Notes: a model not told the origin generated them from the letters alone. A stretch of 64,000 nt of DNA from Alteromonas sp. LOR (GCF_000753865.1 NZ_JQFW01000006.1:62001-126000); one strand, 5' to 3'; counted from the first letter of the stretch, positions 18,662 to 28,778 are shown. Numbers and translations are program-made.

Positions 18662-20410
18662 ATGCAGCAAGCCGACACCTCGGATTTTCAAATTAAGCGC
18701 TTTCTTAGCTACCTAAAGGTGTACAAGGTGCCTTTCGTATTTGCCATCATTGGTATGATTGGCTATTCGGCGGTGGACACTTTTGTTTTTGCGCAGCTTC
18801 AACCCATGATTGATGAGTCATTGGGAAAAAATGATCACGAATACTTGCGCCTTGCCGCTTATGCCATTGTCCCTTTGTTTTTGTTGCGAGGCATATTCAA
18901 TTTCTTAGGTACCTACACATTGAGCTGGATTGGTGCTCAAGTGGTTATGCGTATGCGTCAGCAGCTATTTGAAAAGTATATTCACCTGCCGGTGTCTTTT
19001 CACGATAACAACGCCGTTGGCGGGCTTATTAGTAAAGTTACCTACGACACTGAGCAAGTTGCCAATGCATCAGGAAAAGCACTGCTTACCCTTATTCGAG
19101 AGGGTGCATTAGTAATAGGCCTTTTAGGGGTAATGTTCTATTACTCGTGGCAGCTGTCTCTTATTTTCCTGCTGATAGGCCCATTAGTTGCCATTATTGT
19201 CGCCTTTGTCAGCAAGCGTTTCAGGGTGGTAAGTAAAAATATTCAGCACTCTATGGGTAACCTTACCTCATCAGTAGAGCAGGCGGTTCGCGGTCATAAA
19301 GTGGTTATCATGTTCGGTGGGCAGAAAATAGAGCAGGATAAGTTTAAAGAAAAGAATAACCACAATCGTCAGCAAACTATGAAGCTGTCTGTAACTCAAA
19401 TTCTCAGCGTGTCATCAATTCAGGTTATTGCCTCCATCGCCTTGGCAGTAGTGTTATATATTGCCAGTACGCCAGGCATGTTAGAACAACTCACCGCTGG
19501 GGTATTTATTAATGTCGTGTTCTGTATGGTCATGCTGCTAAAACCCCTTAAACAGCTCACCACCATCAACAATCAGTTCCAAAAAGGTATGGCCGCTTGT
19601 GCGAGTATCTTTGAAATTCTAGATCAAAGTGATGAAGATGATACTGGAGCATTACCTCTTGAGCGCGCAGCAGGAAAGCTTGAATTTGATGACGTCACTT
19701 TTTGTTACCCCGGTAAACAAACGCCTGCACTGTCTAATGTTTCGTTTACTGCAAACCCTGGCCAGTCCATTGCTTTAGTAGGGCGCTCAGGTAGTGGAAA
19801 GTCTACGATATCGTCCTTGTTAACGCGGTTCTATGTACCCCAACAGGGTGAAATTCGCATTGATGACAAGGCGCTCAATTCCATAGACCTTAAAGACTTA
19901 CGTGCTCAGTTTGCAGTAGTGTCTCAAAACGTTACCCTGTTTAATGAAAGCATCGCTAACAACATCGCCTATGGTGCGCGGGAAAATGTCACCCGTAGCC
20001 AGATTGAACACGCAGCAAAAATGGCTCATGTAGAAGAGTTTCTCGCTAATCTGCCAGATGGCCTGGACACCGTCATTGGTGAAAACGGCTTGATGCTATC
20101 GGGAGGCCAGCGCCAGCGCATTGCTATCGCACGGGCTATTTTAGCCCAGGCGCCTATTCTGATTCTTGATGAGGCAACGTCGGCGTTAGACACAGAGTCT
20201 GAGAAGTTAATTCAAGATGCATTAGAAACACTGCAAAAACGCTGCACGAGTATTGTGGTGGCACACAGACTGTCTACCATTGAAAGTGCCGATGCTATTA
20301 TGGTGGTCGAGCAGGGGCAGATTATCGAAAAAGGCAGCCATCACGAACTGCTCGAGAAAAATGGTCATTACGCACAACTTCATGCACTGCAGTTTGGTGA
20401 TGCTAAGTGA
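18662..20410 (+). CDS. msbA: Lipid A flippase, ABC transporter MsbA
   Basis: Homodimeric ABC exporter that flips core-lipid A across the inner membrane using ATP. 582 residues, same as E. coli MsbA. Six TM helices occupy about residues 20-310. The nucleotide-binding domain follows, with Walker A G-R-S-G-S-G-K-S-T, Q-loop S-Q-N-V-T-L-F, signature L-S-G-G-Q-R-Q-R and Walker B I-L-I-L-D-E-A-T-S-A. The stop overlaps the GTG start of lpxK (GTGA), so the two are co-translated. The msbA-lpxK pairing is conserved and distinguishes this gene from other ABC exporters. Confidence 0.95.
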   Translation: MQQADTSDFQIKRFLSYLKVYKVPFVFAIIGMIGYSAVDTFVFAQLQPMIDESLGKNDHEYLRLAAYAIVPLFLLRGIFNFLGTYTLSWIGAQVVMRMRQQLFEKYIHLPVSFHDNNAVGGLISKVTYDTEQVANASGKALLTLIREGALVIGLLGVMFYYSWQLSLIFLLIGPLVAIIVAFVSKRFRVVSKNIQHSMGNLTSSVEQAVRGHKVVIMFGGQKIEQDKFKEKNNHNRQQTMKLSVTQILSVSSIQVIASIALAVVLYIASTPGMLEQLTAGVFINVVFCMVMLLKPLKQLTTINNQFQKGMAACASIFEILDQSDEDDTGALPLERAAGKLEFDDVTFCYPGKQTPALSNVSFTANPGQSIALVGRSGSGKSTISSLLTRFYVPQQGEIRIDDKALNSIDLKDLRAQFAVVSQNVTLFNESIANNIAYGARENVTRSQIEHAAKMAHVEEFLANLPDGLDTVIGENGLMLSGGQRQRIAIARAILAQAPILILDEATSALDTESEKLIQDALETLQKRCTSIVVAHRLSTIESADAIMVVEQGQIIEKGSHHELLEKNGHYAQLHALQFGDAK

Positions 20411-21435
20411 GTAATTTGGTAAAAAAGTGGTATGGCGGACACCCATTGGTGTGGTTGTTAGCGCCCCTCACGCTGCTTTTTTACTGCGTTTCTGCAGGTA
20501 GAAGACTGCTATTTAAACTAGGCGTTAAGAAAGCCATAAAAGTGAATGCGCCCGTCATCGTTGTGGGCAATATATCTGTGGGTGGTAATGGAAAGACGCC
20601 AGTCGTATTGGCCCTTGCAGAGTATTACACCCGACGTGGCATTAAAGTGGGTATTCTAAGTCGTGGCTATGGCGGCAACTCAAGTTTTTACCCGCGAAGC
20701 GTGAATGAGAATGACAACGCCGAAGAGGTAGGTGATGAACCTAGGCTGTTAGCCAGTCGAAGCGGTTGTACTGTAGTAATTGACCCAGTACGTGCTCGTG
20801 GTGCTCGCTATTTAGTTGATGAGTTAGGTTGCCAACTCATTATTTGCGATGATGGCCTTCAGCATTACGCTCTCTATCGAGACGTTGAATTAGTGGTAAT
20901 GGACGATAGAGAAGTTGGTAGCGGCTTTTTGTTGCCCATGGGGCCATTAAGAGAAGGAAAGTGGCGTTTAGCGACTGTGGATGCAATCATTCATAACAGT
21001 GACGTCATTCCCCAATTTCGCCACGACGTTTCAAAGCAGTTTTCTATGTCGTTACAGCCAGAGAAACTCACCAATATTCAAGATAAAAAACAGCAGGCTA
21101 GCGTAGCCTCGTTTCGTGAAAAGCCTGTAAGCGCACTGGCAGGCATTGGTTCTCCCCAGCGTTTTTTTAATCAGTTAAAAGCGATGGGGCTAAATCTTGT
21201 TGCGTCCTTACCGTTTCCCGATCACTATCATTTTACTCGCGATGATATTCCTAATGGTACTGTGATCATGACAGAAAAAGACGCGGTAAAGGTAGCTCCA
21301 TATGCCCACGACGACTGCTGGTTTTTGCCAGTTAGTGCACGTATTAGTGATGCGTTTTTTAATGAAGTAAATAATAAGCTAGCCTCTACGGGGTTAGTTA
21401 TAGAAAGCGAAAAGGAAAAAGAAGATGGCGTTTGA
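20407..21435 (+). CDS. lpxK: Tetraacyldisaccharide 4'-kinase
   Basis: Phosphorylates the 4' position of the lipid A disaccharide, the sixth step of lipid A synthesis, at the inner membrane. 342 residues, as expected. An N-terminal membrane-associated helix precedes the P-loop G-N-I-S-V-G-G-N-G-K-T-P. Other kinase motifs include L-S-R-G-Y-G-G, G-D-E-P-R-L-L and I-C-D-D-G-L-Q-H-Y. The GTG start lies in the msbA stop. It overlaps the trm112-like gene at its 3' end by 11 bp, so three genes form one tight operon. Confidence 0.95.
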   Translation: MSNLVKKWYGGHPLVWLLAPLTLLFYCVSAGRRLLFKLGVKKAIKVNAPVIVVGNISVGGNGKTPVVLALAEYYTRRGIKVGILSRGYGGNSSFYPRSVNENDNAEEVGDEPRLLASRSGCTVVIDPVRARGARYLVDELGCQLIICDDGLQHYALYRDVELVVMDDREVGSGFLLPMGPLREGKWRLATVDAIIHNSDVIPQFRHDVSKQFSMSLQPEKLTNIQDKKQQASVASFREKPVSALAGIGSPQRFFNQLKAMGLNLVASLPFPDHYHFTRDDIPNGTVIMTEKDAVKVAPYAHDDCWFLPVSARISDAFFNEVNNKLASTGLVIESEKEKEDGV

Positions 21436-21619
21436 TAAAAAGCTATTAGAAGTATTAGCATGCCCAGTATGCAAAGGAAAACTTGTCTTAGGTGAGTCTA
21501 ACAACAGTTTAGTTTGTCGTTTTGACCGTCTTGCTTATGACATTAAAGACGGCATTCCTGTGTTGATAGAAGCCAAGGCAACGACCTTGTCGTTAGAGCA
21601 AGTGGACGCGACTCGCTAA
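21425..21619 (+). CDS. ycaR: Trm112 family protein (YcaR-like)
   Basis: 64-residue zinc-ribbon-like protein beginning L-L-E-V-L-A-C-P-V-C-K-G-K-L, with a third Cys in L-V-C-R-F-D-R-L-A-Y and D-G-I-P-V-L-I-E. This matches the Trm112/UPF0434 family, whose eukaryotic members activate methyltransferases; the bacterial role is not settled. It overlaps the end of lpxK. The stop codon sits in the 5' arm of a strong terminator, which separates it from kdsB. Confidence 0.93.
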   Translation: MAFDKKLLEVLACPVCKGKLVLGESNNSLVCRFDRLAYDIKDGIPVLIEAKATTLSLEQVDATR

Positions 21620-21654
21620 AACAATAGCGATTTTCACCAAGCGCTATTGTTTTT
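21618..21654 (+). terminator. Rho-independent terminator of msbA-lpxK-trm112
   Basis: Twelve-base perfect arms (21618-21629 and 21642-21653) with a 12-base loop, ending in a short U-run. The 5' arm begins within the trm112 stop codon. Confidence 0.8.
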
Positions 21655-21717
21655 CTGCAATCGCAATTCAAACAATAACAAGTAAGACTTTTGCCCTTAT
21701 AAATGGTACTTCAAGCT

Positions 21718-22476
21718 ATGGCATTTACAGTTGTTATACCCGCACGTTTTGGTTCCAGTCGTTTTCCTGGCAAGCCTTTAGCATCCATTAACAAAAAGCC
21801 AATGATTCAGCATGTTGTTGAGCGTGCTAAAGAAGCCGGTGCAGAGCGCATTATAGTGGCCACCGACGACGATAGAATTGAAGAAGTAGCAAGTCAATTC
21901 TGCTCGGTCTGCATGACGTCGTCAGACCATCAGTCTGGTACTGAGCGCATTGCCGAAGTGGTTCGCAAAATGGCGCTCGGCGCAGACGACATTGTGGTGA
22001 ATGTGCAGGGCGATGAGCCTTTTATTCCCGCAGAAAATATTCGCCAAGTTGCGCTTAATTTGGCACACGCTAAAGAGTGTGAGATGGCTACGTTAACCAC
22101 ACCGGTTACCAGTACCGATGATGTGTTTAACCCTAATATTGTTAAGGTTGTGGTTAACAAGAATAACGAAGCGATATACTTTTCACGCTCACCCATTCCC
22201 TTTGAACGGGATAGAATGATGGCTGATAAGCGTGATGCAAATACGGCGCTCTATCATCGCCACATCGGCATTTATGCGTATCGAGCAAGATATATCGAGC
22301 AATATGTGAATTATGAACCTAGCGCTTTAGAGCAAATAGAATCGCTAGAGCAATTGAGAGCCTTGTGGTACGGCGATAGCATTCATTGCCAGCAGGCCAA
22401 AGCGCCACCGCCTATAGGTATCGATACACCTGAAGACTTGGATCGTTTGTTAGTTGCACTGAGACAACACAGTTAA
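21718..22476 (+). CDS. kdsB: 3-deoxy-manno-octulosonate cytidylyltransferase (CMP-KDO synthetase)
   Basis: Activates KDO with CTP to CMP-KDO for the inner core of LPS. About 252 residues with the classic start [17 protein letters not shown], the [10 protein letters not shown] motif and [14 protein letters not shown] residues (H-R-H-I-G-I-Y-A-Y). The start at 21718 gives the family-typical N-terminus; an in-frame ATG at 21703 would add five residues, and neither has a clear ribosome site. It belongs functionally with lpxK upstream but is separated from it by a terminator, so it probably has its own promoter. Confidence 0.93.
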   Translation: MAFTVVIPARFGSSRFPGKPLASINKKPMIQHVVERAKEAGAERIIVATDDDRIEEVASQFCSVCMTSSDHQSGTERIAEVVRKMALGADDIVVNVQGDEPFIPAENIRQVALNLAHAKECEMATLTTPVTSTDDVFNPNIVKVVVNKNNEAIYFSRSPIPFERDRMMADKRDANTALYHRHIGIYAYRARYIEQYVNYEPSALEQIESLEQLRALWYGDSIHCQQAKAPPPIGIDTPEDLDRLLVALRQHS

Positions 22477-22543
22477 ATTTAAAACATCTAAATCAACTTT
22501 ATCAACTTAACCATATAAGAGAATACACACAAAGGGAGGCGTT

Positions 22544-23203
22544 ATGAATGTTGTTATAACGGGAGGCAATCGCGGGATCGGACTCGCACTGGCCAAGCAA
22601 TATCAACAGCAAGGCGCAAAAGTGTATGCAACATGCCGAAATAGCTGTGACGAATTAAACAGTACCGGTATTAATGTGATTCAGGGCGTAGATGTGTCTC
22701 GGCCCGATACACTCGGCGAACAATTAGCGCCGCTGTCTAATATCAATATTGATGTGCTCATTAATAATGCTGGTGTGTTGGGTAAAGAGTCTATTGACGA
22801 CTGGGATCCAAATACCATTGATTATCAATTTAGAGTAAATGCATTAGGCCCATTACTCGTTACCCAACTGTTACTGCCGCGCTTATCTTCAGGCAGCAAG
22901 GTTGCCTTAATAACAAGTCGGATGGGCTCTATGACTGACAACGGCTCTGGTAATTATTACGGCTACCGTATGTCAAAGGCAGCGCTAAATGCCGCAGGTG
23001 TATCGCTAGCTAACGATCTTAAGCCAAAAGGCATAGCGGTTGGCTTGTTTCATCCTGGCTTTGTGCAAACCGAAATGGTGGGCGGTGCTGGTGATATCGA
23101 TACCACAACGTGTGCAGAGCGTTTGGTAGAGCGAATTTCTGAATTGAATATCGACTCTAGCGGGCAGTTTGTTCATTCCAATGGTGAAATGTTGCCCTGG
23201 TAA
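22544..23203 (+). CDS. Short-chain dehydrogenase/reductase family oxidoreductase
   Basis: 219-residue Rossmann-fold protein. It shows the NAD(P)-binding T-G-G-N-R-G-I-G at residues 5-12, N-N-A-G-V-L, the catalytic Ser in I-T-S-R-M-G-S and Y-R-M-S-K (Tyr/Lys). Atypically short SDRs of this kind often lack a known substrate. GGGAGG lies a few bases before the ATG. It is a single gene, convergent with rimO, with a shared bidirectional terminator. Confidence 0.88.
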   Translation: MNVVITGGNRGIGLALAKQYQQQGAKVYATCRNSCDELNSTGINVIQGVDVSRPDTLGEQLAPLSNINIDVLINNAGVLGKESIDDWDPNTIDYQFRVNALGPLLVTQLLLPRLSSGSKVALITSRMGSMTDNGSGNYYGYRMSKAALNAAGVSLANDLKPKGIAVGLFHPGFVQTEMVGGAGDIDTTTCAERLVERISELNIDSSGQFVHSNGEMLPW

Positions 23204-23231
23204 AAAGCAAAAACTAAAAACCAAGAACCAA

Positions 23232-23257
23232 AAAAGGCGCTACGATTAGCGCCTTTT
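23232..23257. terminator. Bidirectional terminator between the SDR gene and rimO
   Basis: Perfect 11-base arms AAAAGGCGCTA / TAGCGCCTTTT around a 4-base loop, with A-run and U-run on either side. It is placed between convergent genes. Confidence 0.85.
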
Positions 23258-23294
23258 GTACGTATTACGTGCTACGTACTTTATGCTATTAGTA

Positions 23295-24725
23295 CTAACC
23301 GTCGTCTTGCTCATCAGACAGCACAGCCCAAACGTCGTGTTCGTTAGCGTGAATTACTTCAGCCCAAACACGCTCGCCAGGCTTCACATCATAAACGCCA
23401 TTTAGATGAACAAGGCCGTCAACTTCTGGCGCATCAGCGTACGTTCTACCTACTGCACCTTCGCTGTCTACGTAATCAATGACCACTTGGTATTCGTTGC
23501 CAATTCGCGCTTGAAGGCGAGCCGCGCTTATTTCTCCCTGCACTTCCATAAAGCGAGTTAGGCGCTGCTGCTTAACGTCTTCTGGAACAGGATCAGGCAG
23601 ATCGTTAGCCCTTGCACCTTCAACGGGTGAATAAGCAAACGCGCCAACACGGTCAAGCTGCGCTTCTCGTAGGAATTCGAGAAGCTCTTCAAACTCTTCT
23701 TCTGTTTCACCAGGAAAGCCAACAATAAATGTAGAGCGAATGACAAGTGACGGACAGGCTTCACGCCATTTCTTCACTCGTTCTAGTACTCGCTCTGAGC
23801 TGCCAGGGCGTTTCATTAGACGCAGAATACGTTTACTCGCGTGCTGAAACGGAATATCGAGGTAAGGCAAAATCTTACCTTCGTTCATCAAAGGAATAAG
23901 ATCGTCAACATGCGGGTAGGGGTACACGTAATGTAAACGTACCCAAATTCCAATTTCACCTAGCTTTTCACACAGCTGCTGCATATGGGTTTTAACAGGC
24001 ATGCCGTTCCAAAAGCCTGTTCTGTGTTTTACATCAACACCATAAGCACTAGTATCTTGTGATATGACAAGAAGCTCTTTCACTCCAGCATCTTTTAGGC
24101 GCTTAGCTTCATCAAGCACATTGCCCACGGGTCGACTCACTAGGTCGCCACGCATAGAAGGGATAATGCAGAATGTGCATCTGTGATTACAGCCTTCCGA
24201 TATCTTTAAATAAGCATAGTGTCTTGGTGTAAGCTTTACACCGTGGTCTGGAACAAGGTCGGCAAACGGGTTGTGAGACGGTTTTGGCAAATGCTCATGC
24301 ACTTGCTCTACCACGGTTTCATACGCATGAGGACCTGTAATAGCGAGAACGTTAGGGTGCACCTCGCGAATTTCGTCTTCTTTAATGCCAAGACAACCGG
24401 TGACAATAACTTTACCGTTTTCTTTAAGTGCTTCGCCAATGGTATCTAGTGACTCCTCAACAGCGGCATCAATGAACCCACAGGTGTTAACAATGACTAG
24501 ATCGGCATCGTTATAGGTCGGTACGACATCGTAGCCTTCGGTGCGAAGTTGAGTAAGAATACGCTCAGAATCCACTAAGTTTTTGGGGCAGCCTAACGAA
24601 ACAAAGCCGATACGACTGCCGTTGCTGGCGTTGTTCGATTTAGTCTCATTCAACACTTTTACCGGCGTTTCTAACGTCGTTGTGTTGTTGGTTACTTTGT
24701 TAGGATTAAACGTTTCTACTGTCAT
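23295..24725 (-). CDS. rimO: Ribosomal protein S12 methylthiotransferase RimO
   Basis: Radical-SAM enzyme that methylthiolates the conserved Asp of ribosomal protein S12. N-terminal MTTase domain starts [14 protein letters not shown], with further cluster cysteines in V-N-T-C-G-F and V-T-G-C-L-G. The radical-SAM motif is C-N-H-R-C-T-F-C, and a TRAM domain closes the protein. The R-G-D-L-V-S-R-P segment after the cluster is RimO-like rather than MiaB-like. At 476 residues it carries about 38 extra Asn/Thr-rich residues before the first domain; a later start cannot be excluded. Confidence 0.93.
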   Translation of the reverse strand: MTVETFNPNKVTNNTTTLETPVKVLNETKSNNASNGSRIGFVSLGCPKNLVDSERILTQLRTEGYDVVPTYNDADLVIVNTCGFIDAAVEESLDTIGEALKENGKVIVTGCLGIKEDEIREVHPNVLAITGPHAYETVVEQVHEHLPKPSHNPFADLVPDHGVKLTPRHYAYLKISEGCNHRCTFCIIPSMRGDLVSRPVGNVLDEAKRLKDAGVKELLVISQDTSAYGVDVKHRTGFWNGMPVKTHMQQLCEKLGEIGIWVRLHYVYPYPHVDDLIPLMNEGKILPYLDIPFQHASKRILRLMKRPGSSERVLERVKKWREACPSLVIRSTFIVGFPGETEEEFEELLEFLREAQLDRVGAFAYSPVEGARANDLPDPVPEDVKQQRLTRFMEVQGEISAARLQARIGNEYQVVIDYVDSEGAVGRTYADAPEVDGLVHLNGVYDVKPGERVWAEVIHANEHDVWAVLSDEQDDG

Positions 24726-24859
24726 CTAAAATATCACCTAGCCAATGACGATGTCCCAATGACTCAACGGACATTGGGCGCGACTTAAAAAGGGCGCAAA
24801 GTATACAGTAAGTGGCACAATAACACAGTACATAGCTGCTCATTTTTCATTAAATCAGG

Positions 24860-24903
24860 CGTTTTAAATCAGGAGTTTCAAATTGGACGTTTTAAATCAC
24901 GAG
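24860..24903. repeat. Direct repeat upstream of rimO
   Basis: Sixteen-base units at 24860-24875 and 24888-24903 (CGTTTTAAATCAGGAG and a one-base variant), 28 bp apart. They lie in the 378-bp region between rimO and the DUF2919-like gene; the rest of that region shows no gene. Confidence 0.5.
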
Positions 24904-25103
24904 TAAAAAAGGCGTGCTGTTCGTTGCTATACGTTTTTGCAGAGGCTTTGACTAAAGTAGGGCGTGTTGATGTTACAAAGAGGCAGCTTTTAATTAACGG
25001 TATTTTTAGCTGGTGCGCTTTAATTTTATATTCACAGCCCCATTAATCAGACTAGCACTAAAACAAAAACTAAAATGAAATCGATTATGACAAAGCTGAC
25101 CCA

Positions 25104-25688
25104 ATGCTAAAACTACCCTTAAAGTACTATGATGAATCTGGACGAATACTGCCGCCTGTCTGGTTGTATTCGCTATTGCTACTGCTTTGTATAGATTGGC
25201 TTGTGTTTATTTTTTCCGTTGCATCTCGTACACAAACAACTGATCTGCTTGCCTTTTTCTATCCTCAAAAGGAAGCCTTAGGCCTTAATTTAGTAGCGAG
25301 CTTGCCAGTATTGCTCACTCTTGTATTGATCAGTCAAAGAGAGCGCTTATGGAAGCACGACCTTGTAAGTTGGCGTCATTGTATTTTGCCATTCATACAA
25401 ATAGGGGTGCTTATTCTACTCACGTCTCAAATCTATTATCTCATGCATCATCAATGGGGTTTTGAGGTGGTTACGGCAGTAAAGATTTTACTCTATTCAG
25501 TGACACTCTATGTGGTAACCCGTAGTCGCCACTTAAAGTGGATGATTTACGATTGGGCAACACCCTTCGTGGAGACCGCTGAGACGCCTGACGAGCAAAA
25601 CAAAGAGCAATGCAAAAATCAAAACGCCTCAAAAAACGATGCTGAAGATAAGGGTGAACAGCCGGATGAAGGAATTAACAAAAGCTAA
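25104..25688 (+). CDS. Multi-pass membrane protein, probably DUF2919 (YfeZ-like)
   Basis: 194 residues with four hydrophobic segments (about 20-45, 65-80, 95-115 and 125-140). The N-terminus Y-D-E-S-G-R-I-L-P-P-V-W-L-Y resembles DUF2919 inner-membrane proteins, whose role is unknown. The last 40 residues are a charged, Asn/Glu/Lys-rich cytoplasmic tail, unlikely to be structured. The family call rests on the N-terminal motif only. Confidence 0.65.
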   Translation: MLKLPLKYYDESGRILPPVWLYSLLLLLCIDWLVFIFSVASRTQTTDLLAFFYPQKEALGLNLVASLPVLLTLVLISQRERLWKHDLVSWRHCILPFIQIGVLILLTSQIYYLMHHQWGFEVVTAVKILLYSVTLYVVTRSRHLKWMIYDWATPFVETAETPDEQNKEQCKNQNASKNDAEDKGEQPDEGINKS

Positions 25689-25724
25689 GGGAGCTAACCC
25701 TTATTCTTGTTAGTCATAGCAGCA

Positions 25725-26132
25725 TTAGTGCTTATGGTTGAGCAAGGCTTGTTCATAGTAGGCATAAACACTCACTTGACTGTCGTTGACCAATCGCTCG
25801 TAGCAAATGCCAGCTAATGCATACGTATTGCCGCCAACACCTAAAAAGACAGTTGGGGCTTTCGGGTTTGACTGATCGTAAATCCACTCGCCGCCAATTT
25901 GATTTTTTAATATTTCACCCACGTAGGCGCCAAAAATATTACAAATAGTAAAAACCGCCTCATCTTCTAGAGCTTGGTCATGAAACTTATCGATAAAGCT
26001 AAGTAAAACGTCATCTACCGTTGCAATGCTTTGCGGTGAATCATCAAGAGTGATGTCGAACTCTTTAGATGCGACAACCTTTGCGTCGGATGCACAATCG
26101 GCCATTAATTTATTGAGCTCTTCTGGTGACAC
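25725..26132 (-). CDS. Conserved hypothetical protein, soluble (135 aa)
   Basis: No signal peptide or membrane segment. The protein is acidic. The middle, N-I-F-G-A-Y-V-G-E-I-L-K-N-Q-I-G-G-E-W, followed by a short conserved-looking C-terminal part, resembles small DUF3806-type proteins, but the match is only by eye. It is transcribed from the complementary strand, convergent with the DUF2919-like gene. Confidence 0.65.
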   Translation of the reverse strand: MSPEELNKLMADCASDAKVVASKEFDITLDDSPQSIATVDDVLLSFIDKFHDQALEDEAVFTICNIFGAYVGEILKNQIGGEWIYDQSNPKAPTVFLGVGGNTYALAGICYERLVNDSQVSVYAYYEQALLNHKH

Positions 26133-26274
26133 AGTCTTCTCCTTTGTTAGGCGATACAGCGGTAAATTAAGATTTACACGTGCTATTCAGTACAATACAG
26201 CGGGCATGACAACACAATAGACATTGAAATATAACAGGTTGTTTGCCCTAAGGTAATATGAAAGCGCGTTTAAA

Positions 26275-27051
26275 TTACTTGTTACCCGTTAATCGGTTTA
26301 TAACACTTGCTGCTGCGAACATGCCAAATGTAGCCGTTACTGTGACAACGGCACCAAAGCCTCCAGCGCAATCTAGTCGGGTTCCACCTTCCATTGCTGA
26401 TTTGCTAAAACACACAGAGCCATCTGGCTGAGGGTAGCGAAGCTGTTCAGTGGAGTAGATACACTCAACGCCAAAACGGCGTTTAGGGTTTTTACTGAAA
26501 TTGTAAAAACGTCGTAATTCACTTCGAAGCTTTGCTGCAAGAGGGTCTTGGGTTGTCTTTGACAAGTCGCCCCGAGTCACCTGGGTAGGGTCTATCTGAC
26601 CGCCTGCGCCGCCAACAGTAACAATATGAATTTTATTGCGTTTACAGTGGGCAATCATGGCTGCTTTAGCGCGAATACTGTCAGTAGCATCCACAACCAT
26701 GTCCATCTCAGTTGTTAGCAAGTTTTTTGTATTTTCAGGAGTAATGAAATCTTCAATCACTGCAACGTCACACGCAGGATTGATTTGCGCTATGCGAGAT
26801 GCCATTACCTCGACCTTCGGCTCGCCTATTGTGTTATTGAGTGCGTGGATTTGGCGATTCGTGTTAGTGACACACACATCATCTAAGTCTACTAGGGTGA
26901 TTTTGCCTACACCCGAGCGCGCAAGAGCCTCTGCGGTCCAACTGCCCACGCCACCTATGCCAATAACGGCAACATGGCTATTTGCTAGTGCATGGGTTTG
27001 TTCTGCGCCGTACAGGCGCACTATGCCACCTAACCGTGGGTCTTCAGACAT
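26275..27051 (-). CDS. tcdA: tRNA threonylcarbamoyladenosine dehydratase
   Basis: E1/ThiF-like ATP-dependent enzyme that cyclises t6A37 to ct6A in tRNAs decoding ANN codons. 258 residues with the nucleotide-binding G-I-G-G-V-G-S-W-T-A-E-A-L, the L-V-D-L-D-D-V-C-V-T-N-T-N-R-Q motif and V-V-D-A-T-D-S-I. A hydrophobic C-terminal helix could tether it to the membrane. Length and motifs match E. coli TcdA (CsdL). Confidence 0.92.
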   Translation of the reverse strand: MSEDPRLGGIVRLYGAEQTHALANSHVAVIGIGGVGSWTAEALARSGVGKITLVDLDDVCVTNTNRQIHALNNTIGEPKVEVMASRIAQINPACDVAVIEDFITPENTKNLLTTEMDMVVDATDSIRAKAAMIAHCKRNKIHIVTVGGAGGQIDPTQVTRGDLSKTTQDPLAAKLRSELRRFYNFSKNPKRRFGVECIYSTEQLRYPQPDGSVCFSKSAMEGGTRLDCAGGFGAVVTVTATFGMFAAASVINRLTGNK

Positions 27052-27800
27052 GGTAATTCTACTCAGTTCGTTATGACTCGCTCAATGAAATAAGCGTGTT
27101 CAAATAGTGTTGTTTATCTCTGCGAATGGCTTGTTGCGCGCTAAACATCTTTATCGCACTTTCTTTCGTAATTTAATTCGCATTTTATTTGGCGTTTAGT
27201 ATTTCGCACAGCACGGTAAATAATAGGCAAAAGCTTTGCGGCCAATTCAGTGGCTAGCTTCGTAAATAGCTCAATGACAAAATCAGTGTATAGCTCAATT
27301 AATAGTTCGGCGCTTTGTTCTGCATTTTATCAGCACTTTATCAGCACTCTATTAGCGCCCTAGCTACACTTTTTACCAACCTTCGCTGTACCTAAATTGG
27401 AACGGGGAGTATTTTCTCAGAAATCACCGCAAAAATCATTGCCAGAATCATCAGTGGACTCAACATGTAACATCGACGATACGTTTTTTGTACTCATAAC
27501 CGGTCACTAATTATTTGGGCCCTTTGACTTAGCCCACTAGGCCTACAGGACTGTTTCGTGATTAAAATGCTTCCATTTAGCCCAAAACTCGTACAACAAA
27601 GATAAACACGCCCTAGTTTCTTTAGCTTTTTTAGAATGATAAATCCGTATTAAGTCAACATACGTTCTATAAATTACATGTTTTAATTAATCTATCGAAA
27701 TTAAGGCGTTCAACATTTAGGCGCGTTGACCTTTTTTAAAAAGAACGTCGATTGCAATGTACGGCAACGGTCAGCGCGGCCTTATCAAAGAGGTATGGTT
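27052..27800. other. Long intergenic region, no gene seen
   Basis: About 750 bases between divergent tcdA and the glutathionyl-hydroquinone reductase gene. No convincing ORF or RNA gene. It holds a perfect tandem 11-bp repeat, TTTATCAGCAC, at 27326-27347, and several loose repeats of AGCTCAAT-like words around 27270-27300. Confidence 0.5.
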
Positions 27801-28763
27801 ATGGGTTTATTAGTTGATGGAAAGTGGCAAGATAAATGGTACGACACTGATAAAAGTGGCGGCAAATTTGAACGGCAGGCAAGTAAGTTCCGTCATCGAA
27901 TAGGGGACAGTGACGGTAAGTTTGCCCCTGAAAGCGGGCGCTATCACCTGTATGTATCTTTAGCGTGCCCATGGGCCCACAGAACACTGATTTTTCGCAA
28001 GCTTAAAAAGCTAGAATCCCACATCGACGTGTCTGTCGTGCATCCAGAAATGCTCGATAACGGATGGGAATTTGGAGATTATCCTGGTGCAACTGGCGAT
28101 ACACTTTTTAACTTTGAGTTTGCTCACCAGCTATACACCAAGGTTGACCCTGATATTACGACAAGAGTTACTGTGCCAATTTTGTGGGATAAAAAACTCA
28201 ACACCATTGTTAACAACGAGTCAGCAGACATCATTCGAATTCTCAATAGCGACTTTAATGCGCTAACAGGAAACGATGATGATTATTACCCTGAATTATT
28301 ACGCTCTGACATCGACGAAATTAACGAATTGGTTTATCACAGTATTAATAATGGTGTGTACAAGTCTGGTTTTGCCACTACACAAGAGGCGTATGAAGAA
28401 GCCGTCAATGCGTTGTTCGATGCCCTTGAAGAGGTTGAAACTCGTCTTTCCTCATCGCGTTATTTAGTGGGAGACACGCTAACCGAGGCAGACTGGCGTC
28501 TATTTACCACCTTAATACGCTTCGACCCCGTGTATCACGGACACTTTAAATGTAATAAAAAGCAAATAGCCGATTATCCCAATACATTCGGGTATATGAA
28601 AGAGCTTTACCAAGTACCTGGCGTGGCAGAAACCGTCAATTTTGACCATATAAAGCGTCACTATTATTTTAGTCATACCATGATTAACCCAACCCAGGTT
28701 ATTCCAGTGGGACCACCTCAAGATTTGATGTCTGCCCATGGCAGAGAAAACATCGGTAAATGA
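27801..28763 (+). CDS. yqjG: Glutathionyl-hydroquinone reductase (YqjG/ECM4, Xi-class GST)
   Basis: Uses glutathione to remove GS- groups from glutathionyl-hydroquinones. About 320 residues. It begins M-G-L-L-V-D-G-K-W, like E. coli YqjG, and carries the catalytic cysteine motif A-C-P-W-A-H-R-T and the thioredoxin-fold N-E-S-A-D-I-I-R. The GST helical domain includes T-E-A-D-W-R-L-F. The ATG at 27801 is chosen because AGAGG lies 7 bases upstream and the family start matches; an upstream reading from TTG 27726 adds 25 unlikely residues. Followed by a pirin gene after 15 bp, probably one operon. Confidence 0.92.
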   Translation: MGLLVDGKWQDKWYDTDKSGGKFERQASKFRHRIGDSDGKFAPESGRYHLYVSLACPWAHRTLIFRKLKKLESHIDVSVVHPEMLDNGWEFGDYPGATGDTLFNFEFAHQLYTKVDPDITTRVTVPILWDKKLNTIVNNESADIIRILNSDFNALTGNDDDYYPELLRSDIDEINELVYHSINNGVYKSGFATTQEAYEEAVNALFDALEEVETRLSSSRYLVGDTLTEADWRLFTTLIRFDPVYHGHFKCNKKQIADYPNTFGYMKELYQVPGVAETVNFDHIKRHYYFSHTMINPTQVIPVGPPQDLMSAHGRENIGK

Positions 28764-28778
28764 GCGAGAGCACCTGTT

